Shown piece by piece: positions 16,669-25,682 of a stretch of DNA of 47,066 nt. Below the pieces are notes generated by a model. It was given only the letters and a program-made list of their open reading frames with translations, did not search any database and was not told the origin of the DNA. Both the position numbers and the translations under genes were made by a program. This DNA comes from a virus: positions 1-47,066 of the IMG/VR virus record IMGVR_UViG_3300010399_000013; one strand, written 5' to 3'. Numbering within the stretch: the first letter of the stretch is position 1; every line of letters begins with the position of its first letter.

Positions 16669-19600
16669 GTGGGCGACTGGCTCGACGACTACGAGGCCGC
16701 TGCAGGCATCCCGCAGAAGCCCCAAGCGAAGCCGGCCGCGCCGGCGAGCTTCCTCGACGAGTACGACCAAGCCCGCCCTGTGGGCCTCCTGGAGGGTGCC
16801 CAGCAGGCGGGCTCGAAGTTCGGCCGAGGGCTCGCCGAAGTGCCCGCCGGGGTGCTGCAGTCCGTCGGGATCGGGCTCGAGGCCATCGGCGCGAAGACCA
16901 TGTCCGGGGCCGACATGGGCAAGGGCGCGCAGGCCTACGCCGCGGCGGTGCGCGACTTCGCCGCGCGCGCGCTGCCCGAGGTCGAGCGCCTGCGCGACTC
17001 GTTCCTGCTCTCCTCCGCGCCCGAGGCGCTGGGCTCGGCGACGGGCTTCCTGCTCCCCGGCGGGTGGCTGAAGGCCGCCGGGGTGCCCCCGTGGGCCACG
17101 ACCATGGGTCTCGGCGCCGCGGTGCAGGCCGCTTCCCAGTTCGAGGACGCGCGCATGCATGGCGCCTCCCCCGAGCAGCAGTGGCAGGCCTGGCTCCTCG
17201 GTGGGGTCGTGGGCACCTCCGAGGTCCTGCCGATCGCGAGCATCCTCACGCGCGCCGACAAGGCGAGCGGGGGTACCCTGCGAGAGGCGCTCGTGCACGC
17301 CCTGATCGAGGGCGGCGAGGAGTGGCTGCAGGAGTCGGGCACGACGGTCGCCTCGAACGCCATCGCGAGCCACATCCTCGAGTACGACAAGGACAGGAAG
17401 GTGCTCGAGGGCGCGCTCGCGAGCGGGAACGCCGGCGGCGTCGCGGGCCTGATCCTCTCGGCCCTCGCGACGGCCTCGGCTCACTCCCTGGGAAGGAAAG
17501 CCCGTGGTACGGTGGCGACCGACCAAGGCGATCGACGCGCGTTCGACCCCGATCAGGTCGAGCTCACGGGCCTGAAGCGTGAAGAAGGGACCGAAACCCA
17601 ACCCGGCGCAGCCGTGCCCGCGGTGCAAGGGGGCGAGGAAGCGCCTCCCGAGGGCGCCCTACTGCCGACCGTGCCGGGCGGAGGTGGACCTGGCGCGGAA
17701 GCGGGCGTGGGGCCCGGAGGTCCGAGCGCAGCAGTACCGCCGGACGCAGATCAACCAGGAGGTCCGGCGCCTGGGGCTGAAGCCGGCGCGGTGCCTCCTG
17801 TGCCCGGACAAGAGGGTGTGGGCGTACCACCTGAGCCCGAAGGAGGCGCTGGCGGAGCGGGAGGCGCTCTGGTTCGTGGTGAAGGGGCAGCCGAGGGCGG
17901 TCGTGTACCTGTGCGAGCGGCACCACCGGGAGGAGCAGAAGGCGCGGAGGCTCCGCGGACGTACGCGCACACCGACGAGCCCGCCAGCAACTCGAGCGTC
18001 CAGCCCGGCGACGTGCTCTCCGGCGTCGAGCTGACGCCGATCGAGAGTCTTCGGGAGTTCAACCCGAGGAAGAAGGTCGAAGAGGCGAAGGTCCACGAGA
18101 TCATGGCCGAGATGGCCAAGGGGCGGCCGCTCCCGCCCGTGATCGCGGATCGCTCCGGGGTGATCGGAGACGGCTCGCACCGGATCGCGGCCGCGAAGGC
18201 GCTGGGCTACACGCACGTCCCCGTGCGCTTCGTCGAGAGCGGCCCGAGCGCCGGGCCGGCGGCTACAGCCGCGGCGAAGCGCGCCGCCGACGAGCGTGCG
18301 GCCGCGAAGCCCGAGGGCCCCGAGGGCCCGCGCCTGCGTACCGCCGACGTCACCGCCGCGATGCGCGAGCTCGTCCAGGAGTACGAGCGCGAGGGCTCCG
18401 TCGAAGAGGGCGACATCACCGGGGCGATCGAGCGCGCGCGCCGCGTGGTCGACCAGCGCCAGAGCGCGGGCCTGCGCACGGAGCTCGACCAGGCGCTCGA
18501 AGATCTCGTCGCGGTCTCCAGGGTGGAGCCCGACATCGACCTCGGCTCGAAGAAGGCGCACGCGCAGGCCGACCTAACGCTCGCCACGATCAAGAAGGCG
18601 AAGGCGCTGCTCGCGGGGCTCGAGGAGGTGAAGCGAGCGGAGGGCGAGCGGCGCAAGGCGCAGCCGGGGCCCGCGCCGCCCGCGGCCGAAGCGATCACGC
18701 CAGAAGAGCAACGGACGCTCGACGCACTGAAGAACGTCCGAAACAAGGCCAACGGCGCCGGCTACGTGCCAGACACCTACGAGGGCGACGTGTCCCTGCT
18801 CGTATCCAAGGGGCTCGCGACACGCAAGGGTCCGAAGGGCTCGAAGATCGTCCTCACGCCCGCCAGCTACGGCCTGCAGCAGAGCCTCCAGCGCAAGGAG
18901 AACGCCGAGGGCGACCGGATTGACCGAGAGCAGGAGCGCACTGCGCGGCTCAAGGAAGTGCGCGCTGCGTTCGAGCGTGCGGCGCCGAAGTCGCAGGAGG
19001 CAGAGGACCTCCTGCTCGAAGAGGCGCTGCTTCTAAACGCGGCCAGTGAGGACGAAGTCGCGGGCGCGTTCGGCCATGAGTCGATCCACCACTTCGAGAG
19101 CGAGGCCGCCGCGATCAGGGAGGGACGCGCGAAGGGCCTGCAGTCGCCCGAGGCGAAGGCGAAGCGCGCGGCGAGGAAGAGTCCGAGCGAGCCTGCGTCG
19201 GACCGGCCGAAGATCAAGAAGCCTCGGCTCCGCGTCGACCAGTCGAACGCGTCGTCAGCCGAAGCGAAGCGCCGATTCCGCGCTGCGGTGGAGCGCGGCG
19301 GCACGATTTACTTCCCACCTCAGATCCAGATCGAATGGGAGGGCGGCGGGTCCACGTTAGTCAACGTCGCCGAACTCGTGCGGCGGATGCCGGATGTCGA
19401 GTCGCCGGACCTCAATCACTATCGCCTCAAGCTGAGCGAGCCGAAGGCGGACGCGCCCACGGCCGAGGTGGAGACGCGCGGGGCGGAGAAATCGGAGAAA
19501 CCTGTCCCCGCACCTCCCGCCGGATCGGTGGAGGGGAAGGGGCCCGCCACGCCGCCCGCGGCCGAAGCGAAGGGGGCGAAAGCGCAGCCGGCCCCTACCA

Positions 19601-22600
19601 TCGCTGCGGCGAAGGCGATCAAACAGGCCGCGACGGGCAAGGCTTTCGCCGCGCGCACCATCCGGGGCCAGGGCCGGAAGGGCAGTCCCTACCAGTACGC
19701 GAGCGGCCCGGTCCTTGGGCCAGGGCGCTACACCACGAGCGATCCCGAATACGCAAAGTTCTTCGGCCCCACCATCACCGAGCACGACGTCTCGCTGAAA
19801 AACCCGCTGGTGATCGACAGCGATCAACAGTGGCGAGCGCTGACGAAGAAGGCCGGTTGGGCGTTCCCGGATCCTTTCGGGCAACCCCGCGAGAGGATCG
19901 CGCAGGGCGTGGAGCGCCTACGCGCGCTGATCGAGCGCCAAGGACACGACGGCGTGATCGTGCGCCTGGACCCGGACGACCCCGACGGCGTGATGCACAA
20001 GGTCTTCGGGGCCGACCAGGTGGTTGAGTTCGCAGCCAAGGAGGCCGCGCGCACGCCACGCGAGGCGCTCGACCGCGACATAGCCGAGCGCGTCTCAGAG
20101 GCCGTGAAGCCGCCCACGACTACGGACGCGCAGCGCGCCGATCTCGTTGAGCTGGACGACGACATCGAGGACGAGCCGGGCGAGGGCGGCGTCGTCGCGG
20201 ACCCCGGCGAGCTCCCGCCTGCCATGGGCGCTGGCTACCCGACCGACCCGGTCCTCGGCGGCGGTGCCAACCTCGGGACCCCGATCGGCGGGCGCCTGCT
20301 TGGTTCCTTGAAGCCGGCCGGGAAGCCGGGCAAGGGCAAGGTGAGCCAGCCCGACATCATCGACGCGCTCTCGAAGGTCGTCGCGGCCGCGGGCGGGAAG
20401 ACCCCGATCCGCTGGGGGCGCCTCGGGATGCGCAACGCGCGCGGGATCTTCAAGGTGCAGCCCGAGGTGATCCGCGTCCAGACCGCGAACAACGTGTCCA
20501 CCGCGGCCCACGAGGTCGGCCACGCGCTCGAGAAGCACCTGCTCGGTTGGGTGAAGTTCGGCCCGTGGCGAAAGCCACTCGTGACGCGCGAGCAACAGAA
20601 GGAGCTCGTGGCCCTCGGCAAGACCCTGTACCCCAACGGCGTCCCCGGCGGGGGCAGCCTGAAGCGCGAGGGCTTCGCCGAGTTCATCCGGCTCTACACG
20701 ATGGAGCCGCCGAGCGCGGCCTCGAGCGCGCCGAAGTTCCATGGGTGGTTCGAGGGCGAGTTCCTGAAGGACCGGCCCGAGGTGCGGGCCGCACTCTTGA
20801 AGGTGCGCGGGCTCGCCGAGACATGGCGCAGCCAGGGATCCGTCGCGCGCGCCGAGGCCTCGCTGGTCGAGCCCACGAGCGGGAAAGAGAAGCTCAAGCG
20901 CTTCCGCGCGCGCGTGAACGTCGACGCGGCCATCGAGGCCTTCGTCGAGGCCGGCCGGCCCCTGAACGAGCTCGCGCGCCAGGCGGAGAAGCGCCTCGGG
21001 CGCCTGCTCACGCCGAGCGAGGACCCGTTCTTCCTCTACCAGGCCCTGCGCTCGACGCACTCCGCGCGCACGAAGCAGATGATCGAGGGCGGGATGGTCG
21101 ACCTCGCTGGCAACCGCGTGGGGCCCGCGCTCGACCAAATCCGCCCGCTCGTGAAGGGCCGGTACGGCGACTTCCTGCTCTACCTGTGGGGCAAGCGCTC
21201 GCTCGCGCTCCTGCAGGACCCGAGGGGACGGCGCGAGCCCGGCCTCTCGCTCCAGGATGCCGAGGAGATCGTCAAGACCCACGACTCGCCCGAGTTCCAG
21301 CGCGCCGCGCAAATGGTCTACGACTGGAGCGAGGGCGTGCTCAACTACGCCGCGCAGGCGTCGCCCGACCTCGCCAACGTCGTCGATCGCATCCGCGAGC
21401 GCGACCCGGGCTCCTACATCCCGCTGCAGCGCGAGTTCGACGAGCTCGATTCGATTTGGGGCGACGCGAAGAAGGCTCGAGGCCTCGGCGGTGCCGGCGG
21501 GGTGGCGAAGCGCCTGAAGGGCTCCGGCCGGCGGATCAAGAACCCGTTTCCGGTGTTGCTCGCGAACGCCGAGCGCACGGTGCTCGCCTCGCACCGCCGG
21601 ATGGTCTTCGACGCGATCTTCCGGCTCTCGAGGATCGAGGGCCTCGGCCACATGATCGAGGAGGTGCCGGTCGACCAGGTCCCGCACTCGGCCAACCTTG
21701 AGCAGCTCGTCCGGAAGCTGAAGAAGGAGCAGGGCCTCGAGGTCGTCGACCCGCAGACCGGCGAGGCCATGGAGCCCGAGGACCTCGCGGGCGAGGTGCT
21801 CACGTTCTTCTCGCCGGCCCAGTTCCCGAAGGGCCAGGACCCGGTCATCCCCAGGTGGGTCAACGGCGCCGTGAAGTGGTACCGCGTCAACCACAAGGTC
21901 GCGGCCATGCTTGCGGGCATGGACGTGTACCGCCTGCCGAAGATCGCCGACGTGGTGCTCGGGATCCCCGCGCGGCTCCTGCGCATGGGCACGACTGGCA
22001 TCAGCGCCTCGTTCGGGCTCATCACCAACCCATTCAAGGATCCGCAGACCTTCAACGAGAACTCGCGCTCGTCGGCGTGGGCGCCGCGGATCTTCCTCGA
22101 GTACCTGAAGCAGATCGCCGTCGGCGGGCTCCACCTCGCCTCGGGTGGCAAGTACAGCTCGCCCTACCTCGACGCCTTCCTGAACCTCGGCGGAGAGATG
22201 GCGCAGCCCTTCGGCCAGGACATGGATCACACCGCGCGCGCGGCGCGCCGGCTCTTCCAAGGGCGCGTGATCCGCGTCGTCGATCCGCGGAACCTGTACG
22301 ACTTCGTGCGCCAGCTACTGCAGTTCCCCGAGGGCGCGGCGCGCGTCGCGGAGATCAAGCTCGTGGCGAAGGACATCGGCTGGGAGCCGGGCCAGCCCAT
22401 GACGCTCGACCAGTCGCTGCAGCTCCTGCTCGCCGGGCGCCAGGTCACGGTCGACTTCGCGGCCGCGGGCTGGCTCTCGCGCGTGATGAATCAGATCGCC
22501 CCCTACCACAACGCGGCGATCCAGGGCCCGCGCGCGTCGATCCGCTCGGGGCGCAGGAACCCGAGCCGCTTCCTCTTCCGCGGGCTCCAGTGGACGTGGA

Positions 22601-23499
22601 TCACGCTCGGGCTCTGGTGGCTCAACAAGGACAAGGAGTGGTACCGCGAGCTCTCCGCGCGCGCCCGGATGCTCTACTGGTCGATCCCCTTCAAGTGGAA
22701 CGGCCGCGAGGAGCTCCTCGTGCTCCCGCGCGCGCACGAGGGTCCGATGATCTTCGGCTCGATCCCCGAGGCGCTCGCCGACGCGTGGTACCGCCAGGAC
22801 CCCGCCGGCGCGCGCGAGTTCTTCGGGGCGCTCTTCGACTCGATGGTTCCGAACGTTTGGCCGGTCCTCGGCGAGGAGCTCTACGAGCAGGCCACGAACG
22901 AGGACCGCTTCTGGAAGACGCCGATCGTGCCTCAGGGCGAGCTCCGCCGCCCCCCCGAGGAGCAGGCCGGCGAGTACACGAGCGAGGTTGCGAAGTTCCT
23001 CGGCAACCTGTTCAACAAGTCTCCGCGGCGGATCGACCACGCCATCCGGGGGGTCTTCGGTGGCGTCGCGTCCGACGTGATCGACGTCCTCGGCCTCGGC
23101 GGCACCGCCCCGAAGACCTCGGGCGAGCCCAGCGACATCCCCGTCGTCGGCCGGCTCTTCCAGCGCGGTGGGCCGCTCGGGTTCCGGCCCCGCTCGGTCG
23201 AGGAGCTCTACAACCAGATCGAGAAGGCGGACCAGCACTCGGCTTCGATCCGCGTCGAGGAGACCGTGGCCGAGCGCCAGCGCCGGCTCATGCTCGAGGA
23301 CGCCGGGCAGGCCGTCTCGTCGCTGTCCTACGTGCGCAGCCAGACCACCGACGCCGACCAGCGCCGCGAACTCACCCGGAAGATGGTGGAGATCGCCCGC
23401 CGCGCCCTGCAGGATGCGCAGAAGGCCGGCGCGCCGCGCGGGCCGATGCAGCAGGAACGCAAGCGCGCCCAGAAGCTAGAGGAGGCCTTGAAGCGATGA
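16669..23499 (+). CDS. Giant internal virion (polyvalent) protein with ParB-like, ART-like and zinc-peptidase regions
   Basis: 2276 residues from GTG 16669. Residues 1-300: amphipathic Ala/Gly helices typical of ejected proteins. Residues about 304-430: Gly/Pro/Ala-rich linker that overlaps another gene in a second frame. Residues about 444-525: ParB-like region with PIESLREFNPRKK and GDGSHRIAAAKALG. Residues about 1000-1125: resembles ADP-ribosyltransferase polyvalent domains (GPGRYTTSDPEYAKFFG, DGVIVRLDPDDPDG). HEVGH at 1281-1285 with a downstream REGFAEF (about 1333) fits a zinc metallopeptidase. The C-terminal about 800 residues are helical and resemble large polyvalent-protein domains. 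Such proteins are packaged and injected with the DNA, where the domains could modify host targets or open the cell wall. Domain names are by motif only. Confidence 0.7.
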   Translation: MGDWLDDYEAAAGIPQKPQAKPAAPASFLDEYDQARPVGLLEGAQQAGSKFGRGLAEVPAGVLQSVGIGLEAIGAKTMSGADMGKGAQAYAAAVRDFAARALPEVERLRDSFLLSSAPEALGSATGFLLPGGWLKAAGVPPWATTMGLGAAVQAASQFEDARMHGASPEQQWQAWLLGGVVGTSEVLPIASILTRADKASGGTLREALVHALIEGGEEWLQESGTTVASNAIASHILEYDKDRKVLEGALASGNAGGVAGLILSALATASAHSLGRKARGTVATDQGDRRAFDPDQVELTGLKREEGTETQPGAAVPAVQGGEEAPPEGALLPTVPGGGGPGAEAGVGPGGPSAAVPPDADQPGGPAPGAEAGAVPPVPGQEGVGVPPEPEGGAGGAGGALVRGEGAAEGGRVPVRAAPPGGAEGAEAPRTYAHTDEPASNSSVQPGDVLSGVELTPIESLREFNPRKKVEEAKVHEIMAEMAKGRPLPPVIADRSGVIGDGSHRIAAAKALGYTHVPVRFVESGPSAGPAATAAAKRAADERAAAKPEGPEGPRLRTADVTAAMRELVQEYEREGSVEEGDITGAIERARRVVDQRQSAGLRTELDQALEDLVAVSRVEPDIDLGSKKAHAQADLTLATIKKAKALLAGLEEVKRAEGERRKAQPGPAPPAAEAITPEEQRTLDALKNVRNKANGAGYVPDTYEGDVSLLVSKGLATRKGPKGSKIVLTPASYGLQQSLQRKENAEGDRIDREQERTARLKEVRAAFERAAPKSQEAEDLLLEEALLLNAASEDEVAGAFGHESIHHFESEAAAIREGRAKGLQSPEAKAKRAARKSPSEPASDRPKIKKPRLRVDQSNASSAEAKRRFRAAVERGGTIYFPPQIQIEWEGGGSTLVNVAELVRRMPDVESPDLNHYRLKLSEPKADAPTAEVETRGAEKSEKPVPAPPAGSVEGKGPATPPAAEAKGAKAQPAPTIAAAKAIKQAATGKAFAARTIRGQGRKGSPYQYASGPVLGPGRYTTSDPEYAKFFGPTITEHDVSLKNPLVIDSDQQWRALTKKAGWAFPDPFGQPRERIAQGVERLRALIERQGHDGVIVRLDPDDPDGVMHKVFGADQVVEFAAKEAARTPREALDRDIAERVSEAVKPPTTTDAQRADLVELDDDIEDEPGEGGVVADPGELPPAMGAGYPTDPVLGGGANLGTPIGGRLLGSLKPAGKPGKGKVSQPDIIDALSKVVAAAGGKTPIRWGRLGMRNARGIFKVQPEVIRVQTANNVSTAAHEVGHALEKHLLGWVKFGPWRKPLVTREQQKELVALGKTLYPNGVPGGGSLKREGFAEFIRLYTMEPPSAASSAPKFHGWFEGEFLKDRPEVRAALLKVRGLAETWRSQGSVARAEASLVEPTSGKEKLKRFRARVNVDAAIEAFVEAGRPLNELARQAEKRLGRLLTPSEDPFFLYQALRSTHSARTKQMIEGGMVDLAGNRVGPALDQIRPLVKGRYGDFLLYLWGKRSLALLQDPRGRREPGLSLQDAEEIVKTHDSPEFQRAAQMVYDWSEGVLNYAAQASPDLANVVDRIRERDPGSYIPLQREFDELDSIWGDAKKARGLGGAGGVAKRLKGSGRRIKNPFPVLLANAERTVLASHRRMVFDAIFRLSRIEGLGHMIEEVPVDQVPHSANLEQLVRKLKKEQGLEVVDPQTGEAMEPEDLAGEVLTFFSPAQFPKGQDPVIPRWVNGAVKWYRVNHKVAAMLAGMDVYRLPKIADVVLGIPARLLRMGTTGISASFGLITNPFKDPQTFNENSRSSAWAPRIFLEYLKQIAVGGLHLASGGKYSSPYLDAFLNLGGEMAQPFGQDMDHTARAARRLFQGRVIRVVDPRNLYDFVRQLLQFPEGAARVAEIKLVAKDIGWEPGQPMTLDQSLQLLLAGRQVTVDFAAAGWLSRVMNQIAPYHNAAIQGPRASIRSGRRNPSRFLFRGLQWTWITLGLWWLNKDKEWYRELSARARMLYWSIPFKWNGREELLVLPRAHEGPMIFGSIPEALADAWYRQDPAGAREFFGALFDSMVPNVWPVLGEELYEQATNEDRFWKTPIVPQGELRRPPEEQAGEYTSEVAKFLGNLFNKSPRRIDHAIRGVFGGVASDVIDVLGLGGTAPKTSGEPSDIPVVGRLFQRGGPLGFRPRSVEELYNQIEKADQHSASIRVEETVAERQRRLMLEDAGQAVSSLSYVRSQTTDADQRRELTRKMVEIARRALQDAQKAGAPRGPMQQERKRAQKLEEALKR
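17579..18034 (+). CDS. Nested zinc-finger/HNH-like protein in an alternative frame
   Basis: 151 residues from GTG 17579, entirely inside the giant virion-protein gene but in the +1-shifted frame. It carries C13-x2-C16, C29-x2-C32, C72-x2-C75, H84 and C112-x2-H115 (LCERHHREE). This is the same plan as the zinc-finger protein encoded at 27991. Codons from 17579 to about 17956 end in G or C in all but 4 of about 126 cases. The outer frame over the same bases has many A/T-ending codons and reads as a low-complexity Gly/Pro/Ala linker. Beyond about 17960 constraint returns to the outer frame, so the last about 25 residues may be read-out. No strong ribosome site was seen. A stand-alone HNH-like selfish gene is the likeliest identity. 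Confidence 0.65.
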   Translation: MKKGPKPNPAQPCPRCKGARKRLPRAPYCRPCRAEVDLARKRAWGPEVRAQQYRRTQINQEVRRLGLKPARCLLCPDKRVWAYHLSPKEALAEREALWFVVKGQPRAVVYLCERHHREEQKARRLRGRTRTPTSPPATRASSPATCSPASS

Positions 23500-24731
23500 G
23501 GACCACCACGCGCCTGGCTCAGTGGCTGCGCCGCAGTGGCCCCTTCGACCGCGACAGGATGCCCTCCCTGGGGGAGCTCGCGCCGCGCCCGCTGCCCGTG
23601 AAGGCGAGCCGGCGGCTCTTCGTGGTCGATCTACCCGAGGGCGACGTCCCGGGCTTCACGATCGACGTCCCGGGCTGGACCGGGCACACGGCGGACCGCA
23701 AGTGGACCAGCACGTGGCTCTCCGAGGGCTACGACGGGATCCTCTTCCGCGGCAAGGGCAAGGACAAGACCCGGATCGTGCCGAATGGGGTCGAGTCGAC
23801 GGTCATGTTCGACCGGATGCCGGGGGTCGTGCGCTTCGAGAACCTGACCGTCGTGTGCGGCTCGCGCCACGGGATCTGGGCCGGGCTCGAGCATCCGGAG
23901 GAGGACGTCGAGCCGCTCTTCCGGCTCGAGACGTTCCACGTCGACGTGCTCTCGAGCGGACCGCGAACCACTTGGGGGGTCTTCACGATCCAGTGCGACG
24001 TCGACCTCCGCTCCGGCACGATCGACACGACGAACGGCCTCGAGCACACGCTCTACGTGCACGGCGTGGCGCAGTTCGGGGTCTACCTGCTCAACATGAC
24101 CTTCCGGAGCACGGCCGAGTGCGTGAAGATCCGGAGCTCGACCACCGAGACCCGGGCCGTGCCGGGCGCCGCGCTCGGGGTGCAATCGTGCGTCTTCGCG
24201 TTCTGGTACCGCGACGGCTCGAGCCGCGGCGGCGGCGGGGTCGTCTGCCAGGGGACGGGCCTGAAGGGCATCTCGGTCAAGGGCTGCTTCTTCCGGAACC
24301 TCGGGCCGAACGGCGCGATCCCCTCCAACCAGCGCACGCGCGCGATCATGATCGACGACGGGGAGGGCGACTACTACTCGGCCCTGGACGGCACCCCGCG
24401 CGAGGGCCCCGCCAACGGCCACGTCCTGATCCAGTTCTGCGGGATCGAGACGGGTCCCGGGAGCGAGAATCTCTCGATCGTGATCCGCTGCGGGAACCTC
24501 GGTGCGGGCCACAAGGTGGCGCGGAGCTTCCGGGTCCTCGACTGCGGGGTGTGGGGCCAGCGCCTGCAGCTCCAGCTCTCGGACATCCCGAGCGGGAAGA
24601 CCGTCGTGGAGGGCAACAACACCCCCGCCCTGGCCGAGCTCTCGCGCCTCTACGGGGTCGATACCTCGCACGAGGCCCTGATCCCACTCCCTGACCACGT
24701 GATCCCCCTTTCTGAAGGGCTCTTCAGGTAG
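23496..24731 (+). CDS. Tail spike, right-handed beta-helix type
   Basis: 411 residues from ATG 23496, overlapping the giant gene's stop (ATGA). After a short basic N-terminus the sequence becomes a series of strand-turn repeats with stacked hydrophobics and Gly/Asn turns: YDGILFRGKGKDKTRIVPNG, VVRFENLTVVCGSRHGIW, GISVKGCFFRNLGPNGAI, SFRVLDCGVWGQRLQLQL. This is the pattern of pectate-lyase-like parallel beta-helices used as trimeric spikes that bind or cut surface polysaccharide. The first 60 residues probably attach it to the tail. No active-site residues could be assigned. Last gene of the tail operon. Confidence 0.75.
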   Translation: MRTTTRLAQWLRRSGPFDRDRMPSLGELAPRPLPVKASRRLFVVDLPEGDVPGFTIDVPGWTGHTADRKWTSTWLSEGYDGILFRGKGKDKTRIVPNGVESTVMFDRMPGVVRFENLTVVCGSRHGIWAGLEHPEEDVEPLFRLETFHVDVLSSGPRTTWGVFTIQCDVDLRSGTIDTTNGLEHTLYVHGVAQFGVYLLNMTFRSTAECVKIRSSTTETRAVPGAALGVQSCVFAFWYRDGSSRGGGGVVCQGTGLKGISVKGCFFRNLGPNGAIPSNQRTRAIMIDDGEGDYYSALDGTPREGPANGHVLIQFCGIETGPGSENLSIVIRCGNLGAGHKVARSFRVLDCGVWGQRLQLQLSDIPSGKTVVEGNNTPALAELSRLYGVDTSHEALIPLPDHVIPLSEGLFR

Positions 24732-24736
24732 CCACG

Positions 24737-24943
24737 ATGCCCCTCCCCGAAGATGTCGCCGAGCGTATCGTGATCCTCGAAGACCACGTCCTTGGGCAGC
24801 GCAAGGAGAACCCCGGCCTCCTGATGCGGATGGACCGCGTCGAGGTCGTGGCCAAGATCTTCCTCGGCCTCGCTGGCATGGGGGTCGCCTGGGAGTTCCT
24901 GCGGGTCGTGGCGGGCGTCCTTGCACGCCACGCCACCCCCTGA
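24737..24943 (+). CDS. Small membrane protein, putative holin
   Basis: 68 residues from ATG 24737. A charged helical N-terminal part (RIVILEDHVLGQRKENPG) is followed by one predicted membrane segment (about residues 38-60, VVAKIFLGLAGMGVAWEFLR) and a short basic tail. A coiled coil plus single membrane helix resembles XhlA-like holins. It lies directly after the spike gene, a common place for lysis genes. The call is tentative. Confidence 0.4.
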   Translation: MPLPEDVAERIVILEDHVLGQRKENPGLLMRMDRVEVVAKIFLGLAGMGVAWEFLRVVAGVLARHATP

Positions 24944-24957
24944 GTACCGTCGGGGGC

Positions 24958-25296
24958 ATGAAGAACCTGCCCCTTGCCCTGCTCTTCGTGCTCTCCGCCC
25001 TGCTCCTCAGCTTCAGCGCGTGCATGACGCCCGAGCAGCAGACCGCGGCCCAAGCCCTTGCGGAGACCGTCACCGCGGCTACCGCGGATGGTGTCGTCAC
25101 GCCGGAGGAGGCCGACGCGATCGGGGTGCGAATGGCGGCCTATGTGGACGCGCCCGGGATCGACTGGGCCGCGCTCGGTGGGACGGTGCTCGCCTCGGTC
25201 GCGGCGACGTTCCTCGGCCTGCGCTACGCGCCCAACACCGCGATCATCGGCAAGCAGGAATCGGCTGCGCTGAACAAGGTCGCGGGGATCACCTAG
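24958..25296 (+). CDS. Exported small membrane protein or lipoprotein
   Basis: 112 residues from ATG 24958. The N-terminus is a clear signal sequence (MKNLPLALLFVLSALLLSF) ending near a Cys (FSAC) that is close to, but not exactly, a lipobox. A second hydrophobic stretch (LGGTVLASVAATFLGLRY) lies at about residues 79-97. Together with the preceding small membrane protein it may belong to a lysis or envelope-disrupting pair. No spanin signature was recognised. Confidence 0.5.
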   Translation: MKNLPLALLFVLSALLLSFSACMTPEQQTAAQALAETVTAATADGVVTPEEADAIGVRMAAYVDAPGIDWAALGGTVLASVAATFLGLRYAPNTAIIGKQESAALNKVAGIT

Positions 25297-25353
25297 CGGG
25301 ATTCGGCGCGCGCGGGTAGGGTCGGAGACGCGCACCCCTCCGGTCTACAGCAA

Positions 25354-25369
25354 CCTCGGTGCACCGAGG
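25354..25369. promoter_or_regulatory. 16-bp perfect palindrome upstream of the recombination operon
   Basis: CCTCGGTGCACCGAGG is a perfect inverted repeat (6-bp arms around TGCA) in the 120-bp gap 25297-25416. It could be an operator for a dimeric regulator or the stem of a weak terminator; there is no T run after it. A TAGGGT hexamer at 25317-25322 might be a -10 element, but no matching -35 was found. Confidence 0.4.
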
Positions 25370-25416
25370 CCGTGGGCTGGGTGCGGGCGGTTCCCCCTGA
25401 CCAAGGAGAGGCCCCG

Positions 25417-25677
25417 ATGGCAGATACCACGCGAAGCGGCGCGGTCGCTCTCGCTCAATTCATGGACGCGCTCGTGCGCGACACGCAGCTCGCGATCATC
25501 GAGAAGTGCAAGGAACTCGGAGCCTCGCCGGGCCTGGCCGTGCATCTCGTCGGCGGGCTCGGGCACGTGCTGACGCAGGGCGCGCTCAAGCTCGGTTGGG
25601 AGCCTGATCCGGAGTCGCTGGCCGAGCTCGTGAGCAATATTCAAGCCGCCCCCGCGCCGCCCTCGCCGGAGAACTAG
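25417..25677 (+). CDS. Small hypothetical helical protein
   Basis: 86 residues from ATG 25417, chosen for the AAGGAGAG ribosome site at 25403-25410. Mostly helical, with a weakly hydrophobic middle (LGASPGLAVHLVGGLGHVL) and a Pro-rich tail. First gene of the operon that continues with the RecE-like and RecT genes. Function unknown. Confidence 0.6.
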   Translation: MADTTRSGAVALAQFMDALVRDTQLAIIEKCKELGASPGLAVHLVGGLGHVLTQGALKLGWEPDPESLAELVSNIQAAPAPPSPEN

Positions 25678-25682
25678 CCCCC

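Noticed and set aside
16669-23499. Giant protein's HEVGH motif as the lysis enzyme
   Set aside because: The motif lies in an ejected virion protein with polyvalent architecture; a cell-wall role cannot be concluded from a zinc motif alone.
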